Source: Xenorhabdus beddingii (lineage in GTDB: Bacteria > Pseudomonadota > Gammaproteobacteria > Enterobacterales > Enterobacteriaceae). From it: a stretch of 64,000 bases of DNA. The stretch is from positions 1 through 64,000 of the forward strand of contig NZ_MUBK01000004.1 in the NCBI RefSeq assembly GCF_002127545.1, given 5' to 3'. A program made the position numbers and the translations under genes. Shown here in pieces: positions 16,493 to 26,678 of the stretch (its first letter is position 1; each line of letters begins with the position of its first letter). Under the pieces are notes generated by a model. It saw only the letters and a program-made list of their open reading frames with translations. It did no database searches and had not been told where the DNA came from.

Positions 16493-17938
16493 ATGGCTAG
16501 CATTTCCTCATTAGGGGCCGGATCCGGGATGGGTTCTATACTGGAAAAACTTCAGGCAACAGAAAATAAGCGCTTAGAACCATTACAACAACAGCAAACC
16601 AGTTATAAAGCAAAGCTGACCGGTTTTGGTTCACTTAAAGGCAGTTTGGAAAAACTCAAGAGTGCTTCTGAAGAACTGAAAAAATTCGATAAACTTAACA
16701 CCACAAAAGTCAGTGAAGATCATAAAACATTTACCCCAAGTACGGATTCCAAAGCCAGTCCGGGTAATTATGTGATTGAAGTTCAGCAGCTTGCAAAGGC
16801 GCAGTCCCTGCAATCCCCGGTCGTCGCCGATATAAAATCCCCGCAAGGTGAGCCATTGGGTGGAGGGAAAACCCGCACCATTATCATCACACAACCGGGT
16901 GAACCGGGTAAATCAGATGAAAATAAGCCAATGCGCATTTCACTGAAAGATGATGAAACGTCTCTAGTTGAAATCCGTGATGCCATCAATAAACAAGAAG
17001 GCAACGTCAATGCCAGCATTATCAAAGCGGAAGATGATAGAAACTATCTGGTCCTGACGGCAAAAAAAGCGGGCACCCAGTCCGTGATGACCATTAAGGT
17101 TGAAGGTGATGATAAGCTCGGTGATTTGCTGAACTTTACGTCTGACGACAAAGGCGGCGGCACGGGTAAAATGACACAATCCGTGCAGGCGGCCAATGCG
17201 GAATTAACCGTCAATGGCCTCAAGATTGTTCGTCAGACCAATGAGATAAAAGATGCACCGGAAGGCGTTATCCTGAATCTGAAAAAGGTTTCAGAAAAAG
17301 AAGAAAGTGCACCCCACGCACTGAAATCAGAAACTTTGGTCGTTTCCCGTGATATCGAACCCATGAAAGAGGCAATCAAAAAGTGGGTGGATGCTTATAA
17401 TGAATCACAGAGCACATTCGATTCACTGACCAAATTTAAATCGGTCGGGAAAGGTGAAGCGGCGTCAAAAGATAATGGTGCCCTGCTCGGTGACGGAACC
17501 TTAAAGGGTATTCAGAATCAATTAAGACAGCAATTATTTGCCGCCCAGAATGTAGCTGATATCGCCACGCTGAATAAACTGGGGATTAAGCAGAAACTGG
17601 ATGGCACACTGGAAATCAATAATGAAAAACTGGAAAAGAACCTGAAAGAAAAACCGGCTAACGTTAAGGCTTTCTTTATGGGCGATGGTGAAAAAACCGG
17701 TTTCGCGACCCAGACTTATAATTTATTGAAGAAAACATTGGATAGTCACGAAGGGACTCTCGCCACAGTAACGGAAGGTCTTAACAAGAGTCTGAAAGCC
17801 GTTGAAAAACAAGTGGAGCAGACAAAGAAAGACACTGACGCCAAGGTGGAACGCTATAAGCGTCAATTTGCCCAACTGGATAAACTGAGTAACTCTCTGA
17901 ATAACGCAAATACATCCCTATTTCAGCTTTTAAGATAA
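16493..17938 (+). CDS. fliD: Filament cap protein FliD
   Basis: 481 residues. N-terminal motif MASISSLGAGSGMGSILEKL and the C-terminal coiled segment ending LNNANTSLFQLLR fit the FliD (HAP2) family; E. coli FliD has 468. FliD forms the pentameric cap that folds flagellin onto the filament tip. It is secreted by the flagellar export gate with help from FliT. AAAGGAG sits 6 nt before the ATG. First gene of fliDST, driven by a sigma-28 promoter. Confidence 0.97.
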   Translation: MASISSLGAGSGMGSILEKLQATENKRLEPLQQQQTSYKAKLTGFGSLKGSLEKLKSASEELKKFDKLNTTKVSEDHKTFTPSTDSKASPGNYVIEVQQLAKAQSLQSPVVADIKSPQGEPLGGGKTRTIIITQPGEPGKSDENKPMRISLKDDETSLVEIRDAINKQEGNVNASIIKAEDDRNYLVLTAKKAGTQSVMTIKVEGDDKLGDLLNFTSDDKGGGTGKMTQSVQAANAELTVNGLKIVRQTNEIKDAPEGVILNLKKVSEKEESAPHALKSETLVVSRDIEPMKEAIKKWVDAYNESQSTFDSLTKFKSVGKGEAASKDNGALLGDGTLKGIQNQLRQQLFAAQNVADIATLNKLGIKQKLDGTLEINNEKLEKNLKEKPANVKAFFMGDGEKTGFATQTYNLLKKTLDSHEGTLATVTEGLNKSLKAVEKQVEQTKKDTDAKVERYKRQFAQLDKLSNSLNNANTSLFQLLR

Positions 17939-17950
17939 TTAAAGGACATT

Positions 17951-18361
17951 ATGTATCAACGTTCGGCAAGCCAGTTATACGCTCAAGTAGACCTTGAGAG
18001 TGAAATTATGAATGCCTCTCCTTACCAGTTGATTCAGATATTGTTCAATGGGGCGCTCAGCGCCCTACGTCGTTCAATCATTCTGATGCAACAAGGTAAT
18101 ATTCCGGAAAAAGGTTTAGCTATTTCAAAGGCGATCAATATCATTGATAATGGTCTTAAAGAAGGATTAGATTTCGAGAAAGGCGGCGAAATCGCGCTTA
18201 ATCTGTTTGATTTATATGATTATATGAGTCGCCGTTTACTCCATGCCAATTTACGCAATGATGAGAAGGCTATTAGCGAAGTGATTGATTTACTTACCGA
18301 GATTTCAGATTCTTGGCGGCAAATAGGTCCTCATTACAACGCCAGTCAGGATATTGTTTAA
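17951..18361 (+). CDS. fliS: Flagellin export chaperone FliS
   Basis: 136 residues matching FliS (MYQRSASQLYAQVDLESEIM, then NASPYQLIQILFNGAL). It is a four-helix-bundle chaperone that binds the C-terminus of flagellin in the cytoplasm and prevents early assembly. It starts 12 nt after fliD with RBS AAAGGA and overlaps fliT by one base at its TAA. Confidence 0.97.
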   Translation: MYQRSASQLYAQVDLESEIMNASPYQLIQILFNGALSALRRSIILMQQGNIPEKGLAISKAINIIDNGLKEGLDFEKGGEIALNLFDLYDYMSRRLLHANLRNDEKAISEVIDLLTEISDSWRQIGPHYNASQDIV

Positions 18362-18735
18362 TGAAAAATGATATGGATCTTTTGTCAGCTTACCAGCAGA
18401 TCCTTAGTTTAAGTGAGCAAATGATTGATTTAGCCAGAAATGAAAAATGGGATGCACTTGTTGATATGGAAATCACTTATCTGAAGGCCGTCGAAGTGGT
18501 AACGTTAATATCAGAAAATTCAGATGCCCCCTTTTCATTACAGCAGCAATTGACCCAAATTTTGCAAACTGTCTTGAATAATGAAAAAGAAACGAGGAGA
18601 TTGTTGCAAAAAAGATTGAATGAACTCAGCGACCTGATTAAACAGGAAAGCTGTAAACAACTCTTACATGATACTTATGGGCAGTTTCCTGTCAGCAACT
18701 ATGAAATGGAGTTGACGACAACGGAACAAAAATAA
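18361..18735 (+). CDS. fliT: FliD/FlhDC-binding chaperone FliT
   Basis: 124 residues from the ATG at 18361 that shares its A with the fliS stop. The frame is open upstream inside fliS, but this coupled start fits FliT length (about 121). It is a helical chaperone that escorts FliD to the export gate and, when free, dampens FlhDC. Sequence conservation is weak, as usual for FliT, so identity rests mostly on position after fliS and on size. Confidence 0.88.
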   Translation: MKNDMDLLSAYQQILSLSEQMIDLARNEKWDALVDMEITYLKAVEVVTLISENSDAPFSLQQQLTQILQTVLNNEKETRRLLQKRLNELSDLIKQESCKQLLHDTYGQFPVSNYEMELTTTEQK

Positions 18736-18809
18736 ATATAACAGCGGTATCAGTGATTCTCATTTAATAATAACGCTGATTAATGGTGTCATTCATTTGT
18801 TTTCATTTA

Positions 18810-18841
18810 GGTGGTGTCTACTCGTCACCATCATTTTTTTG
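18810..18841 (+). terminator. fliDST terminator
   Basis: GGTGGTG (18810-18816) pairs with CACCATC (18826-18832) with one G-T pair, followed by ATTTTTTTGG. It lies about 75 nt past fliT. Confidence 0.65.
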
Positions 18842-18962
18842 GTTAATCTAATTTGGCACTTTATTTTATTTATAATTTGAAAACAATCAAGATAGATCAC
18901 CTCTTTTTTTAACAAAAAATTAACCAACAAACAATGATGGCGAGTTTTTTAAGCAATGAGAT

Positions 18963-19062
18963 GATATTTCAAAATGGCAGGACACATCCTTACTTCCCGT
19001 GAAGCGGGGAGTAAGGAATATTCAGGAATTTCAGTGTATCTCGATTATGAATAAGGTATTGA
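18963..19062 (+). repeat. Conserved hairpin element, copy 1
   Basis: It contains TGATATTTCAAAATGG, then CAGGACAC, then a hairpin (18988-19016: CCTTACTTCCCG, loop TGAAG, CGGGGAGTAAGG), then TTCAGGAATTTCAGTGTATC and ATTATGAATAAGGTATT. The same layout with matching flanks occurs at 44924-45024, and a weaker one at about 62061. Stem bases differ between copies 1 and 2 but pairing is kept, so the hairpin itself seems to be under selection or recently mobile. Nature unknown (small non-autonomous mobile element or regulatory unit). Confidence 0.6.
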
Positions 19063-19102
19063 TATTATCAGCACACATGATGTTTAACTAACAGGATGAG
19101 TG

Positions 19103-19213
19103 ATGTTAAAAAATAAGATAAGCGCTATCGCTACCATTGCGATAGCGCTTATTTCTAAGATAGGGTTTTCTTCAGTCAATGGCGATTTGAATGATTGTGC
19201 GGCCACGGAATAG
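19103..19213 (+). CDS. Possible small hydrophobic peptide (36 residues)
   Basis: The frame starts MLKNKISAIATIAIALISKI and ends DLNDCAATE, so it would be a basic N-terminus, a hydrophobic stretch and an acidic tail with one Cys. It sits about 40 bp after the conserved hairpin element. The same DNA forms a strong inverted repeat (AAGCGCTATCGC / GCGATAGCGCTT, about 19117-19150), so the open frame may be only the by-product of a structured RNA or DNA element. A weak AGGATGAG precedes the ATG. Speculative. Confidence 0.3.
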   Translation: MLKNKISAIATIAIALISKIGFSSVNGDLNDCAATE

Positions 19214-19237
19214 ATAACCACCCAAAGGTGGTTATCT
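19214..19237 (-). terminator. Stem-loop downstream of fliE
   Basis: GATAACCACC CAAA GGTGGTTATC is a perfect 10-bp stem with a 4-nt loop, 13 nt past the fliE stop. The following bases on the minus strand are only moderately T-rich (TATTCC), on the plus strand TAATTTGAT. Confidence 0.7.
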
Positions 19238-19249
19238 AATTTGATAGGC

Positions 19250-19561
19250 TTAAACCTGCATATTCATGATCTCGTGATAGGCACTGACCAGCTTATTTCT
19301 CACCTGAATGCCCATTTGCAGTGAAATACTCGCTTTTTGCATATTGACCATCACATCATTTAGCTCCACAGCCGGAACGCCCAGCGTAAAATCTTTTGCC
19401 TGCTTCTCCGCGCCTAAACGGTTTTGATTTATTTTTTCTACTGCGGCAGTCAGTTGGCTGGCAAAACCGCCCTGCACTGACATGGGTTTGGCAATGTTTG
19501 CTGCTTGTAATGCCTGAGTCTGCATTTGTTGCAGTACACCTTCAATTGCCTGAATTGACAT
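19250..19561 (-). CDS. fliE: Flagellar hook-basal body protein FliE
   Basis: 103 residues, the usual FliE length (E. coli 104). C-terminal block VPAVELNDVMVNMQKASISL, ending RNKLVSAYHEIMNMQV, is characteristic. FliE links the MS ring (FliF) to the rod in the periplasm and is an early export substrate. Single-gene unit, divergent from fliF; GAGG precedes the ATG. Confidence 0.97.
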   Translation of the reverse strand: MSIQAIEGVLQQMQTQALQAANIAKPMSVQGGFASQLTAAVEKINQNRLGAEKQAKDFTLGVPAVELNDVMVNMQKASISLQMGIQVRNKLVSAYHEIMNMQV

Positions 19562-19844
19562 AAAAACCTCGCGTTAAATCACCCTATTGATTATGTGATT
19601 AAGTGCCATATTAACCGTGGGCTGGTTGACAGTTTTCCACGCTGCCACCGTAACATAGCCCTTCCAAACTAAAGCGGGTAATTGAAGTCAAAATTCAAGG
19701 CTTATTGTGCCATTAAAAGAGGTGTGAACAGCGAATAATGATGGGATTAATAATAGGAAGAATCTTTTCGCTTGCGTATGGGGAGTCTGTTTTGTTACGC
19801 CACGCTTTTAGTATTCATGTTGACCAGCAAGGCAAGGATCGTCT
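19562..19844. promoter_or_regulatory. fliE-fliF divergent promoter region
   Basis: In enterobacteria this gap carries class 2 promoters activated by FlhD4C2. I could not assign an FlhDC box or sigma-70 boxes by eye with confidence. No sigma-28 motif was seen. Confidence 0.4.
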
Positions 19845-21551
19845 ATGAGTGCAGCAACAACTGACGTTGAAAACCAAAATAAAGGTTTCAACGCGATTAT
19901 CAGCAGGATAAAAGCTGATCCAAAAGTTCCGTTATTAGTTGCTGGCTCGGCTGCCATCGCTATTGTCATCGCCCTGTTTCTCTGGTTGCGCAGTCCCGAT
20001 TATCGGGTGCTTTACAGTAACTTGAGCGATAAGGATGGCGGCGAAATCGTTACGCAATTAACCCAAATGAATGTCCCTTACCGTTTTGCCGAAAATGGCT
20101 CGGCGCTCATGATACCTACCGAAAAGGTGCATGAGACACGCCTGAAACTGGCACAACAAGGGCTACCCAAAGGGGGAGCGGCCGGTTTCGAACTGTTGGA
20201 TAAAGAGAAATTCGGGATCAGCCAGTTCAGTGAGCAGGTTAATTACCAGCGTGCACTGGAAGGTGAGCTGGCTCGCACGGTTGAATCGCTCGGCCCCGTC
20301 CAGAGCGCGCGCGTCCATTTGGCCCTGCCGAAACCTTCGCTATTCGTTCGTGAACAAAAATCACCCTCAGCTTCCGTTACCGTCGGATTGCTGCAAGGTC
20401 GTGTTCTGGATGAAGGGCAAATCAATGCCATCGTGCATATGATTTCCAGCAGTGTTGCCGGTTTACCGGCAGGCAAAGTGACGATTGTGGATCAATCAGG
20501 ACGCCTGTTGACACAAGCCGATGCCACGGGTCGTGATTTGAACACCACTCAGTTGAAGTATACCCAGGAAGTGGAAAGTCGTTTCCAGCACCGCATTGAG
20601 ACGATTCTGGCCCCCGTGGTAGGTCGTGGCAATGTTCATGCTCAGGTCACGGCACAGATTGATTTCTCCCAGCGTGAAGAAACGGCGGAAGAGTATAAAC
20701 CTAACCAGCCACCGAATCAGGCGGCCATTCGCTCCAAACAAACCAGCGCCAGCGAGCAAAGTGGCGGGCCGTTGCTGGGTGGTGTACCGGGTGCATTGTC
20801 GAATCAGCCAAACGCCGCGCCAAATGCCCCGATTGAAAAGCCGAACGCCAAAGGCAACAGTGACGAAAAACCGGATCAGAACCGCAACAGCAATAACAAA
20901 AATAACAGCTATGAGCGCATGGTCAGTAACAATCGTAACAACCGCCATGACGAAACCACCAACTATGAGGTGGATCGCACCATTCGCCATATTCAATTGC
21001 AAGCGGGTGCGGTGGAACGTCTTTCAGTGGCTGTCGTCGTCAACTATGCCACTGTTCAGGGAGAGAATGGCCCTGAGGCCAAGGCGCTGACAGCCGAACA
21101 GTTATCACAGATCGAAGCACTGACCCGTGAGGCAATGGGCTTCTCTGCTGACCGGGGCGATAGTCTGAACGTGGTCAATACCCAGTTCAATGAGACATCC
21201 GAAGTGATAGAAACCCTGCCATTCTGGCAGCATCCTGTCCTGCTGGAAAAACTATTGGACGTTGGCCGTTGGTTACTGTTGGTGCTGGTTGCATGGCTGC
21301 TGTGGCGTAAGATGGTTGTGCCGCAAATCGCCAAAAAACGGGCGGCGGAAAAAGCCGCACGGGAAACGCAGAAAAGCCAACAGAAAAAGCCACCCGAAAC
21401 CCATGCTGAAATGGATGAAAAAATGCGCCGTCAGATGACTCGCCAGCGGGTCAATGCAGAGCTGCAAAGCCAGCGCATCCGTGAACTTGCAGAAAAAGAT
21501 CCTCGCGTCGTCGCGCTGGTGATCCGTCAATGGATGAGTAACGAACAATGA
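19845..21551 (+). CDS. fliF: MS-ring protein FliF
   Basis: 568 residues (E. coli 552). One N-terminal membrane helix (about 29-47, [20 protein letters not shown]), two ring-building periplasmic domains, an Asn-rich disordered insert (about residues 290-370) and a second membrane helix near residue 460 ([12 protein letters not shown]). The cytoplasmic tail ends [20 protein letters not shown] plus SNEQ, the FliG-binding segment. FliF forms the membrane base on which export gate, C ring and rod assemble. AAGGA lies before the ATG; the stop overlaps fliG. First gene of fliFGHI. Confidence 0.98.
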   Translation: MSAATTDVENQNKGFNAIISRIKADPKVPLLVAGSAAIAIVIALFLWLRSPDYRVLYSNLSDKDGGEIVTQLTQMNVPYRFAENGSALMIPTEKVHETRLKLAQQGLPKGGAAGFELLDKEKFGISQFSEQVNYQRALEGELARTVESLGPVQSARVHLALPKPSLFVREQKSPSASVTVGLLQGRVLDEGQINAIVHMISSSVAGLPAGKVTIVDQSGRLLTQADATGRDLNTTQLKYTQEVESRFQHRIETILAPVVGRGNVHAQVTAQIDFSQREETAEEYKPNQPPNQAAIRSKQTSASEQSGGPLLGGVPGALSNQPNAAPNAPIEKPNAKGNSDEKPDQNRNSNNKNNSYERMVSNNRNNRHDETTNYEVDRTIRHIQLQAGAVERLSVAVVVNYATVQGENGPEAKALTAEQLSQIEALTREAMGFSADRGDSLNVVNTQFNETSEVIETLPFWQHPVLLEKLLDVGRWLLLVLVAWLLWRKMVVPQIAKKRAAEKAARETQKSQQKKPPETHAEMDEKMRRQMTRQRVNAELQSQRIRELAEKDPRVVALVIRQWMSNEQ

Positions 21552-22540
21552 GCCTGAGCGGAACAGAAAAAAGTGCCGTCATGTTAATGACCCTGGGAGA
21601 AGATCAGGCGGCCGAGGTGTTCAAGCACCTGAATTCCAGGGAAGTACAACAACTGAGTATTGTGATGGCGGGAATGCGACAAGTTTCCAATCAACAACTG
21701 GTTGAAGTCCTGGCGGAGTTTGAAGAAGATGCGGGGCAGTATACGGCCCTCAGCATTAACGCCAACGATTATCTGCGCAGTGTGCTGATCAAAGCCTTGG
21801 GTGAAGAGCGGGCGTCCAGTCTGCTTGAGGATATCCTTGAGTCCCGCGATACCACCACCGGCATCGAAACGCTCAACTTTATGGAGCCGCAGATGGCGGC
21901 CGATGTGATCCGCGACGAACATCCGCAAATCATCGCCACGATCCTGGTTCACCTAAACCGTGGTCAGGCAGCCGATATCCTGGCCCTGTTTGATGATCGC
22001 CTGCGCAATGACGTGATGCTGCGCATCGCCACCTTTGGGGGTGTACAGCCGTCCGCACTGGCGGAGTTGACAGAAGTATTGAATAACCTGCTGGACGGTC
22101 AGAACCTGAAACGCAGCAAGATGGGTGGGGTGCGTACTGCGGCAGAAATCATCAACCTGATGAAAAGTCAACAGGAAGAAGGCGTCATTGATGCCGTTCG
22201 TACCTACGATAATGAGCTGGCACAAAAAATCATTGATGAAATGTTCCTGTTCGAAAACCTTATCGGCGTGGACGATCGCAGTATCCAGCGCCTGTTGCAG
22301 GAGGTTCCGACCGATTCCCTGCTGGTGGCATTGAAAGGTTGCGATCAGGCATTGCGCGATCACTTCCTCAACAATATGTCGCAACGGGCGGCTGAAATCA
22401 TGCGTGATGATTTGGCAAACCGTGGCCCGGTTCGTATGTCTCAAGTGGAGGCAGAACAGAAATCCATCCTGCTGGTGGTTCGTCGGTTGGCAGAAAGCGG
22501 CGAAATGCTCCTGAATGGGGGTGACGATACTTATGTCTGA
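21548..22540 (+). CDS. fliG: Motor switch protein FliG
   Basis: 330 residues (E. coli 331). N-terminal [20 protein letters not shown] and the middle [13 protein letters not shown] motif are typical. The C-terminal charged torque helix with [12 protein letters not shown] is kept. FliG is the rotor subunit that contacts MotA and connects FliF to FliM. Starts within the fliF stop (ATGA) and its own stop overlaps fliH, so translation is likely coupled. Confidence 0.98.
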   Translation: MSLSGTEKSAVMLMTLGEDQAAEVFKHLNSREVQQLSIVMAGMRQVSNQQLVEVLAEFEEDAGQYTALSINANDYLRSVLIKALGEERASSLLEDILESRDTTTGIETLNFMEPQMAADVIRDEHPQIIATILVHLNRGQAADILALFDDRLRNDVMLRIATFGGVQPSALAELTEVLNNLLDGQNLKRSKMGGVRTAAEIINLMKSQQEEGVIDAVRTYDNELAQKIIDEMFLFENLIGVDDRSIQRLLQEVPTDSLLVALKGCDQALRDHFLNNMSQRAAEIMRDDLANRGPVRMSQVEAEQKSILLVVRRLAESGEMLLNGGDDTYV

Positions 22541-23252
22541 TAAGCCGAATAATGGGAGCTGGCAGCCGTGGCAGCCAGGAGAATTGAATCTGTGGGAAAC
22601 CCTGCGGGCGAAACTGGAACCGATAGAGGCAGTACAACAATCCAGCGAACAAGATCCCAGCGAACAGGATCGGCGACTGGAACAGGCAAGAATGCTGGAC
22701 GAGCTGAAAGAGCAGGCGCGTCAGGCAGGTTTGGCGCAGGGTTTTGCAGAAGGTCAGGCTCAAGGTTATGAACAAGGTATCCAGGAAGGCCGGCAGGCCG
22801 GACTGGAGCAAGGCTTGCAGGAATCCAGACAACAACAGCAAGGGGTTATCGACCAATGGAAAGCATTGCTGACGGATTTCAGCCATTCCCTTGATGGGCT
22901 GGATACGGTGATTGCTTCACGCTTGATGCAACTTTCACTGACGGCTGCTCATCATATTTTGGGGCAACCGGCGGTTTGTGACGGTACTGCCCTTCTGAAT
23001 CAGATCCGTGAATTTATCCAGCAAGAACCTATGTTCAGCGGAAAACCGCAATTACGTGTTCATCCACAAGACGTTCCTCTGGTTGAGCAACAACTGGGGG
23101 AAATTTTGGCCCTGCATGGCTGGCGCTTAATTGCAGATAACAAACTGCATCCGGGCGGTTGTAAAGTCAGTGCAGATGAGGGGGATATGGACGCCAGTTT
23201 AGCCACCCGCTGGCACGAAATGTGCCGTCTGGCAGCACCGGGAGAATTGTGA
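22533..23252 (+). CDS. fliH: Export ATPase regulator FliH
   Basis: 239 residues from ATG 22533 ([20 protein letters not shown]), overlapping the fliG stop. Residues about 70-105 hold the GxxxG-like helix typical of FliH ([20 protein letters not shown]). The N-terminal WQPW motif anchors FliH to FliN/FlhA in other species. It binds FliI and delivers export substrates. A 15-bp tandem duplication (22642-22671) encodes SEQDPSEQD in the linker. Confidence 0.95.
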   Translation: MSDKPNNGSWQPWQPGELNLWETLRAKLEPIEAVQQSSEQDPSEQDRRLEQARMLDELKEQARQAGLAQGFAEGQAQGYEQGIQEGRQAGLEQGLQESRQQQQGVIDQWKALLTDFSHSLDGLDTVIASRLMQLSLTAAHHILGQPAVCDGTALLNQIREFIQQEPMFSGKPQLRVHPQDVPLVEQQLGEILALHGWRLIADNKLHPGGCKVSADEGDMDASLATRWHEMCRLAAPGEL

Positions 23253-24616
23253 TGACGGCAAGACTGGGACGCTGGCTGGCAACATTGGATTCATTGGAAA
23301 AGCGTCTGGAAAAAACCCCGAAAGTACGCCGTTACGGGCGCCTGACCCGGGCGACGGGTTTGGTGCTGGAAGCCACTGGCTTACACATGCCCCTCGGTGC
23401 CACCTGCCTGATCGAGCGTCAGAATGGCAACATCATTGAAGAAGTCGAAAGTGAAGTGGTCGGCTTCAACGGTGACAAATTATTATTGATGCCACTGGAA
23501 GAGCTGGAAGGCATTGTACCGGGCGCCCGCGTCTATGCCCGCTCTTATGGTGAAGATCTCGGTGGCGGACGCCGCCTGCCTCTGGGTCCGGAATTACTTG
23601 GCCGGGTTCTGGATGGTGCCGGTCGCCCCCTTGATGGCTTGCCAACCCCCGATACCGGCTATCGGGCCTCCCTGACAACGACCCCCTTCAATCCCCTACA
23701 ACGAACCCCGATCAGCAATGTGCTGGATGTAGGCGTTCGGGCCATTAACGCCCTGCTGACCGTCGGCCGTGGGCAACGCATGGGACTTTTTGCCGGTTCA
23801 GGGGTTGGTAAGAGTGTGCTGCTCGGCATGATGGCACGGTATACCCAAGCTGATGTCATTGTCGTGGGTTTGATTGGCGAACGTGGCCGGGAAGTCAAAG
23901 ATTTTATTGAAAATATTTTGGGGGTGGAGGGGCTGTCCCGCTCAGTGGTGGTTGCCGCTCCCGCCGATGTGTCACCCCTACTGCGAATGCAGGGCGCCTC
24001 TTATGCGACCCGCATCGCCGAAGATTTTCGTGATCGCGGTAAACATGTTCTCCTGATTATGGACTCCCTGACCCGTTACAGCATGGCGCAGCGTGAAATT
24101 GCACTGGCTATCGGCGAGCCTCCGGCAACCAAGGGATATCCGCCTTCTGTGTTTGCCAAATTACCCGCGCTGGTGGAAAGAGCCGGCAATGGTGTCAGTG
24201 ATGGCGGTTCAATTACCGCATTTTATACCGTACTGACAGAAGGTGATGACCAACAAGACCCGATTGCGGATGCGGCTCGCGCCATTCTCGATGGCCATAT
24301 CGTGCTGTCGCGCTCACTGGCAGAATCGGGACACTATCCTGCCATTGATATCGAGGCTTCCATCAGCCGTGCCATGACCGCACTGATTGACAATACCCAT
24401 TATCGACGAGTGCAACTTTTCAAACAGTTGCTTTCCAGCTACCAGCGCAACCGGGATTTGATCAACGTGGGTGCCTATGCGGCGGGCAGTGATCCCTTAC
24501 TGGACAAAGCCATTGAGCTTTATCCCCACATGGCTCAGTTCCTGCAACAAAGTATTGATGAACGCAGTGAGTACGATGTGGCCTGTACCCAGTTTCAACA
24601 GCTATTGCCAACATAA
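23252..24616 (+). CDS. fliI: Flagellar export ATPase FliI
   Basis: 454 residues (E. coli 457) from the ATG sharing its A with the fliH stop. Walker [16 protein letters not shown] (about residue 175) and Walker [19 protein letters not shown] are intact, and the F1-beta-like C-terminus is complete. FliI hydrolyses ATP at the export gate to help unfold and load substrates. Confidence 0.98.
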   Translation: MTARLGRWLATLDSLEKRLEKTPKVRRYGRLTRATGLVLEATGLHMPLGATCLIERQNGNIIEEVESEVVGFNGDKLLLMPLEELEGIVPGARVYARSYGEDLGGGRRLPLGPELLGRVLDGAGRPLDGLPTPDTGYRASLTTTPFNPLQRTPISNVLDVGVRAINALLTVGRGQRMGLFAGSGVGKSVLLGMMARYTQADVIVVGLIGERGREVKDFIENILGVEGLSRSVVVAAPADVSPLLRMQGASYATRIAEDFRDRGKHVLLIMDSLTRYSMAQREIALAIGEPPATKGYPPSVFAKLPALVERAGNGVSDGGSITAFYTVLTEGDDQQDPIADAARAILDGHIVLSRSLAESGHYPAIDIEASISRAMTALIDNTHYRRVQLFKQLLSSYQRNRDLINVGAYAAGSDPLLDKAIELYPHMAQFLQQSIDERSEYDVACTQFQQLLPT

Positions 24617-24789
24617 ACAATTATTGCCGACATAACATTTTGCCTATCGGGGTGTCGCAGAAGAATATTTTGCCAACGGGTATAACGTTTGTCGGTACGC
24701 TGCCGATATAACTTAGCTATTAATGCAATTCAGTAACGTAATGTTTCAGTAACGCTTAGGTCTGTTTGGTGACTAAAACGAGGAAATAC
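24617..24789 (+). promoter_or_regulatory. fliI-fliJ gap with a sigma-28-like promoter
   Basis: In E. coli fliJ follows fliI closely; here about 170 bp separate them. TAAC (24683-24686), 15 bp, GCCGATAT (24702-24709) matches the FliA consensus at most positions, 81 bp before fliJ, so fliJK may get extra late transcription. The gap also contains two short tandem duplications (TATTGCC unit of 19 bp at 24603-24640; TTCAGTAACG repeated at 24729 and 24745), which may explain its length. Confidence 0.5.
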
Positions 24790-25236
24790 ATGCAACAACA
24801 CTCCCCTCTCGTGACTTTGCGTGAACTTGCCCAAGATGCGGCTGAAAAAGCGGCCTCACAACTTGCACAGATTCGGCAAGGTCACCAACAAATGGAGCAA
24901 CAACTCACAGCGTTAATGAATTATCAGGATGAATATCGTACCCGTTTGAACGACACTCTCAGCAGCGGCATGTCCTGCTCAACCTGGCAGAATTACCAGC
25001 AATTTATGAAAACGCTGGAAATGGCCATTGAACAGCACAGATTACAGCTCAATCAGTGGAAGAAACGACTTGAGCAGGCCATATCACAATGGCAGGAAAA
25101 ACAGCAGCGTCTGAACGCCTTCGACACTCTGCAACAGCGGGCAGAGCATAATTTGAAGTTACACCAGAATCGCATGGAGCAAAAACAAATGGATGAGTAC
25201 GCACAACGTGGTGCACAACGGAGAATGAAACAATGA
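24790..25236 (+). CDS. fliJ: Flagellar export chaperone-escort FliJ
   Basis: 148 residues (E. coli 147) from ATG 24790 (MQQHSPLVTLRELAQDAAEK). The frame is open to 24766 but AACGAGGAA fits this start. It is a long antiparallel coiled coil ending KQMDEYAQRGAQRRMKQ, as in FliJ, which sits in the FliI ring like F1 gamma. The stop overlaps fliK (ATGA). Confidence 0.93.
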   Translation: MQQHSPLVTLRELAQDAAEKAASQLAQIRQGHQQMEQQLTALMNYQDEYRTRLNDTLSSGMSCSTWQNYQQFMKTLEMAIEQHRLQLNQWKKRLEQAISQWQEKQQRLNAFDTLQQRAEHNLKLHQNRMEQKQMDEYAQRGAQRRMKQ

Positions 25237-26678
25237 ATCTCACTCTTTTGCCTACTGATTTGAAATTCACGGATAAAAGCTCGGGGAAAAATCAGTCCAC
25301 CCTGAATGGCTCCGTGAACGGTAACCCCTCTTCTCAATTTGGGCAACTGCTCAATGCAGAAACCGCCTCAATGCGCAAACCCACGACTCAGGCGGATAAA
25401 CATAGTCAGAATAACCTGAAAGAAGGAAAATCTGTGGCTGACAAAACCGCGCAAGGCGAACGGTCACCCTTGCAGATGGCGTCAGATAAGACGGTGAGCA
25501 GGGATGCGTTGCAGACGGACACGTCCTTACAGGAAAGCCGTGCCGAATTTGCGGTATTGAAAGAAGAAGATCTTTTGTCAGCCGAAGCGTTAAGTGCGGT
25601 TATTCCGATCCAGATCGCGGATCTGGTCAATCCTCCTGCACATTCTGCAGTCTTTCAGGAAAATGCAGAGGGTTTGATGGAGAATGCTTTACCGGAGAAT
25701 TCTTTACCGGAAAATGCCTTATCTGAAAATAAATGGTCGGGTGATGAAAACAACGCTGTTCAGGCGTTACTGGGTAAAAATGCCAAAGATATCCGATTGG
25801 CAGCGACAGATCTCACTGAATCATCCCAAAAAGGGGCACCAGACAAAGACATCCCACTTTCTGCTGTTCAGGATATGGCGCTGAATAATAAGACAGAGAC
25901 TCGTCATAAAACAGAGAACCCGGCCTACGTTCCTGGATTGGCTTCGCTCGCCGGTCAAGTAAAACTGGCCGCCAACAATAAAGCCGAGTATGGCAGCGTT
26001 TTCCCAAAGGATCTGGCCCTGAACAATAACAAAGCGCTTAATCTGCTTCAGGCTGCGCCTGAGCTGACAACCGTTACGGCAGAAACGGCTTTTATCGACT
26101 CACCGACCGTACCGGCAGCTTCTCCCCTGCTCTCAGGCGGACAGCCGGCAACCGGCCAATTTCAGCTAACTGGCACAACGGCACCTTTATTGAATGCCCA
26201 TCTAGGTAGCGAGGAGTGGCAGCAACAGCTCAATCAGCATGTGCTGTTCTTTAACCGCAATGGGCTGCAACAGGCTGAACTTCGCTTGCATCCACAGGAA
26301 CTGGGCGCGCTGCATATCCGCATGAGTGTTGAAGACAATCAGGCTCAATTGCACTTTGTTTCTGCCCATCAAAATGTCCGTGCGGCTCTGGAAGCGGCTT
26401 TGCCGGGGCTGCGCCATTCACTGGCTGAAAGTGGTATCCAATTGGCTCAGAGCAGTGTAGGCAGTGATGCCCAAGGAAACTGGCAGCAGGAACATCATGC
26501 CAGTAATCAGGCTAATAACCAGAACCGTAGCCAAAATAATGGTCATTCCAATTCCCATGCTGACAGCCAGAGTCATGGCTTGGTGGCCGCAACCGGCATC
26601 ACCGCCTCGCACACGACCATCAGCCTGACACCTCAACAACTCGCTTCAACGCGTGGAGGGGTTGATACATTTGCCTGA
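25233..26678 (+). CDS. fliK: Hook-length control protein FliK
   Basis: 481 residues, longer than E. coli FliK (375). The long N-terminal part is low-complexity, as expected for the molecular ruler. The C-terminal switch domain (about 325-420) has the recognisable RLHPQELGALHIRMSV and HQNVRAALEAALPGLRHSLA motifs. A 15-bp repeat at 25680-25724 encodes ENALPENSLPENALSEN and lengthens the ruler. FliK is secreted during hook growth and makes FlhB switch to filament substrates. Confidence 0.95.
   Translation: MNLTLLPTDLKFTDKSSGKNQSTLNGSVNGNPSSQFGQLLNAETASMRKPTTQADKHSQNNLKEGKSVADKTAQGERSPLQMASDKTVSRDALQTDTSLQESRAEFAVLKEEDLLSAEALSAVIPIQIADLVNPPAHSAVFQENAEGLMENALPENSLPENALSENKWSGDENNAVQALLGKNAKDIRLAATDLTESSQKGAPDKDIPLSAVQDMALNNKTETRHKTENPAYVPGLASLAGQVKLAANNKAEYGSVFPKDLALNNNKALNLLQAAPELTTVTAETAFIDSPTVPAASPLLSGGQPATGQFQLTGTTAPLLNAHLGSEEWQQQLNQHVLFFNRNGLQQAELRLHPQELGALHIRMSVEDNQAQLHFVSAHQNVRAALEAALPGLRHSLAESGIQLAQSSVGSDAQGNWQQEHHASNQANNQNRSQNNGHSNSHADSQSHGLVAATGITASHTTISLTPQQLASTRGGVDTFA

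Larger units (their letters stand above)
18736..19249. other. fliT-fliE intergenic region
   Basis: A gap of about 510 bp between convergent operons. From left to right it holds the fliT terminator, a conserved hairpin element (about 18963-19062), a possible 36-residue peptide frame (19103-19213) and a strong stem-loop (19214-19237) near the fliE end. Confidence 0.6.
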
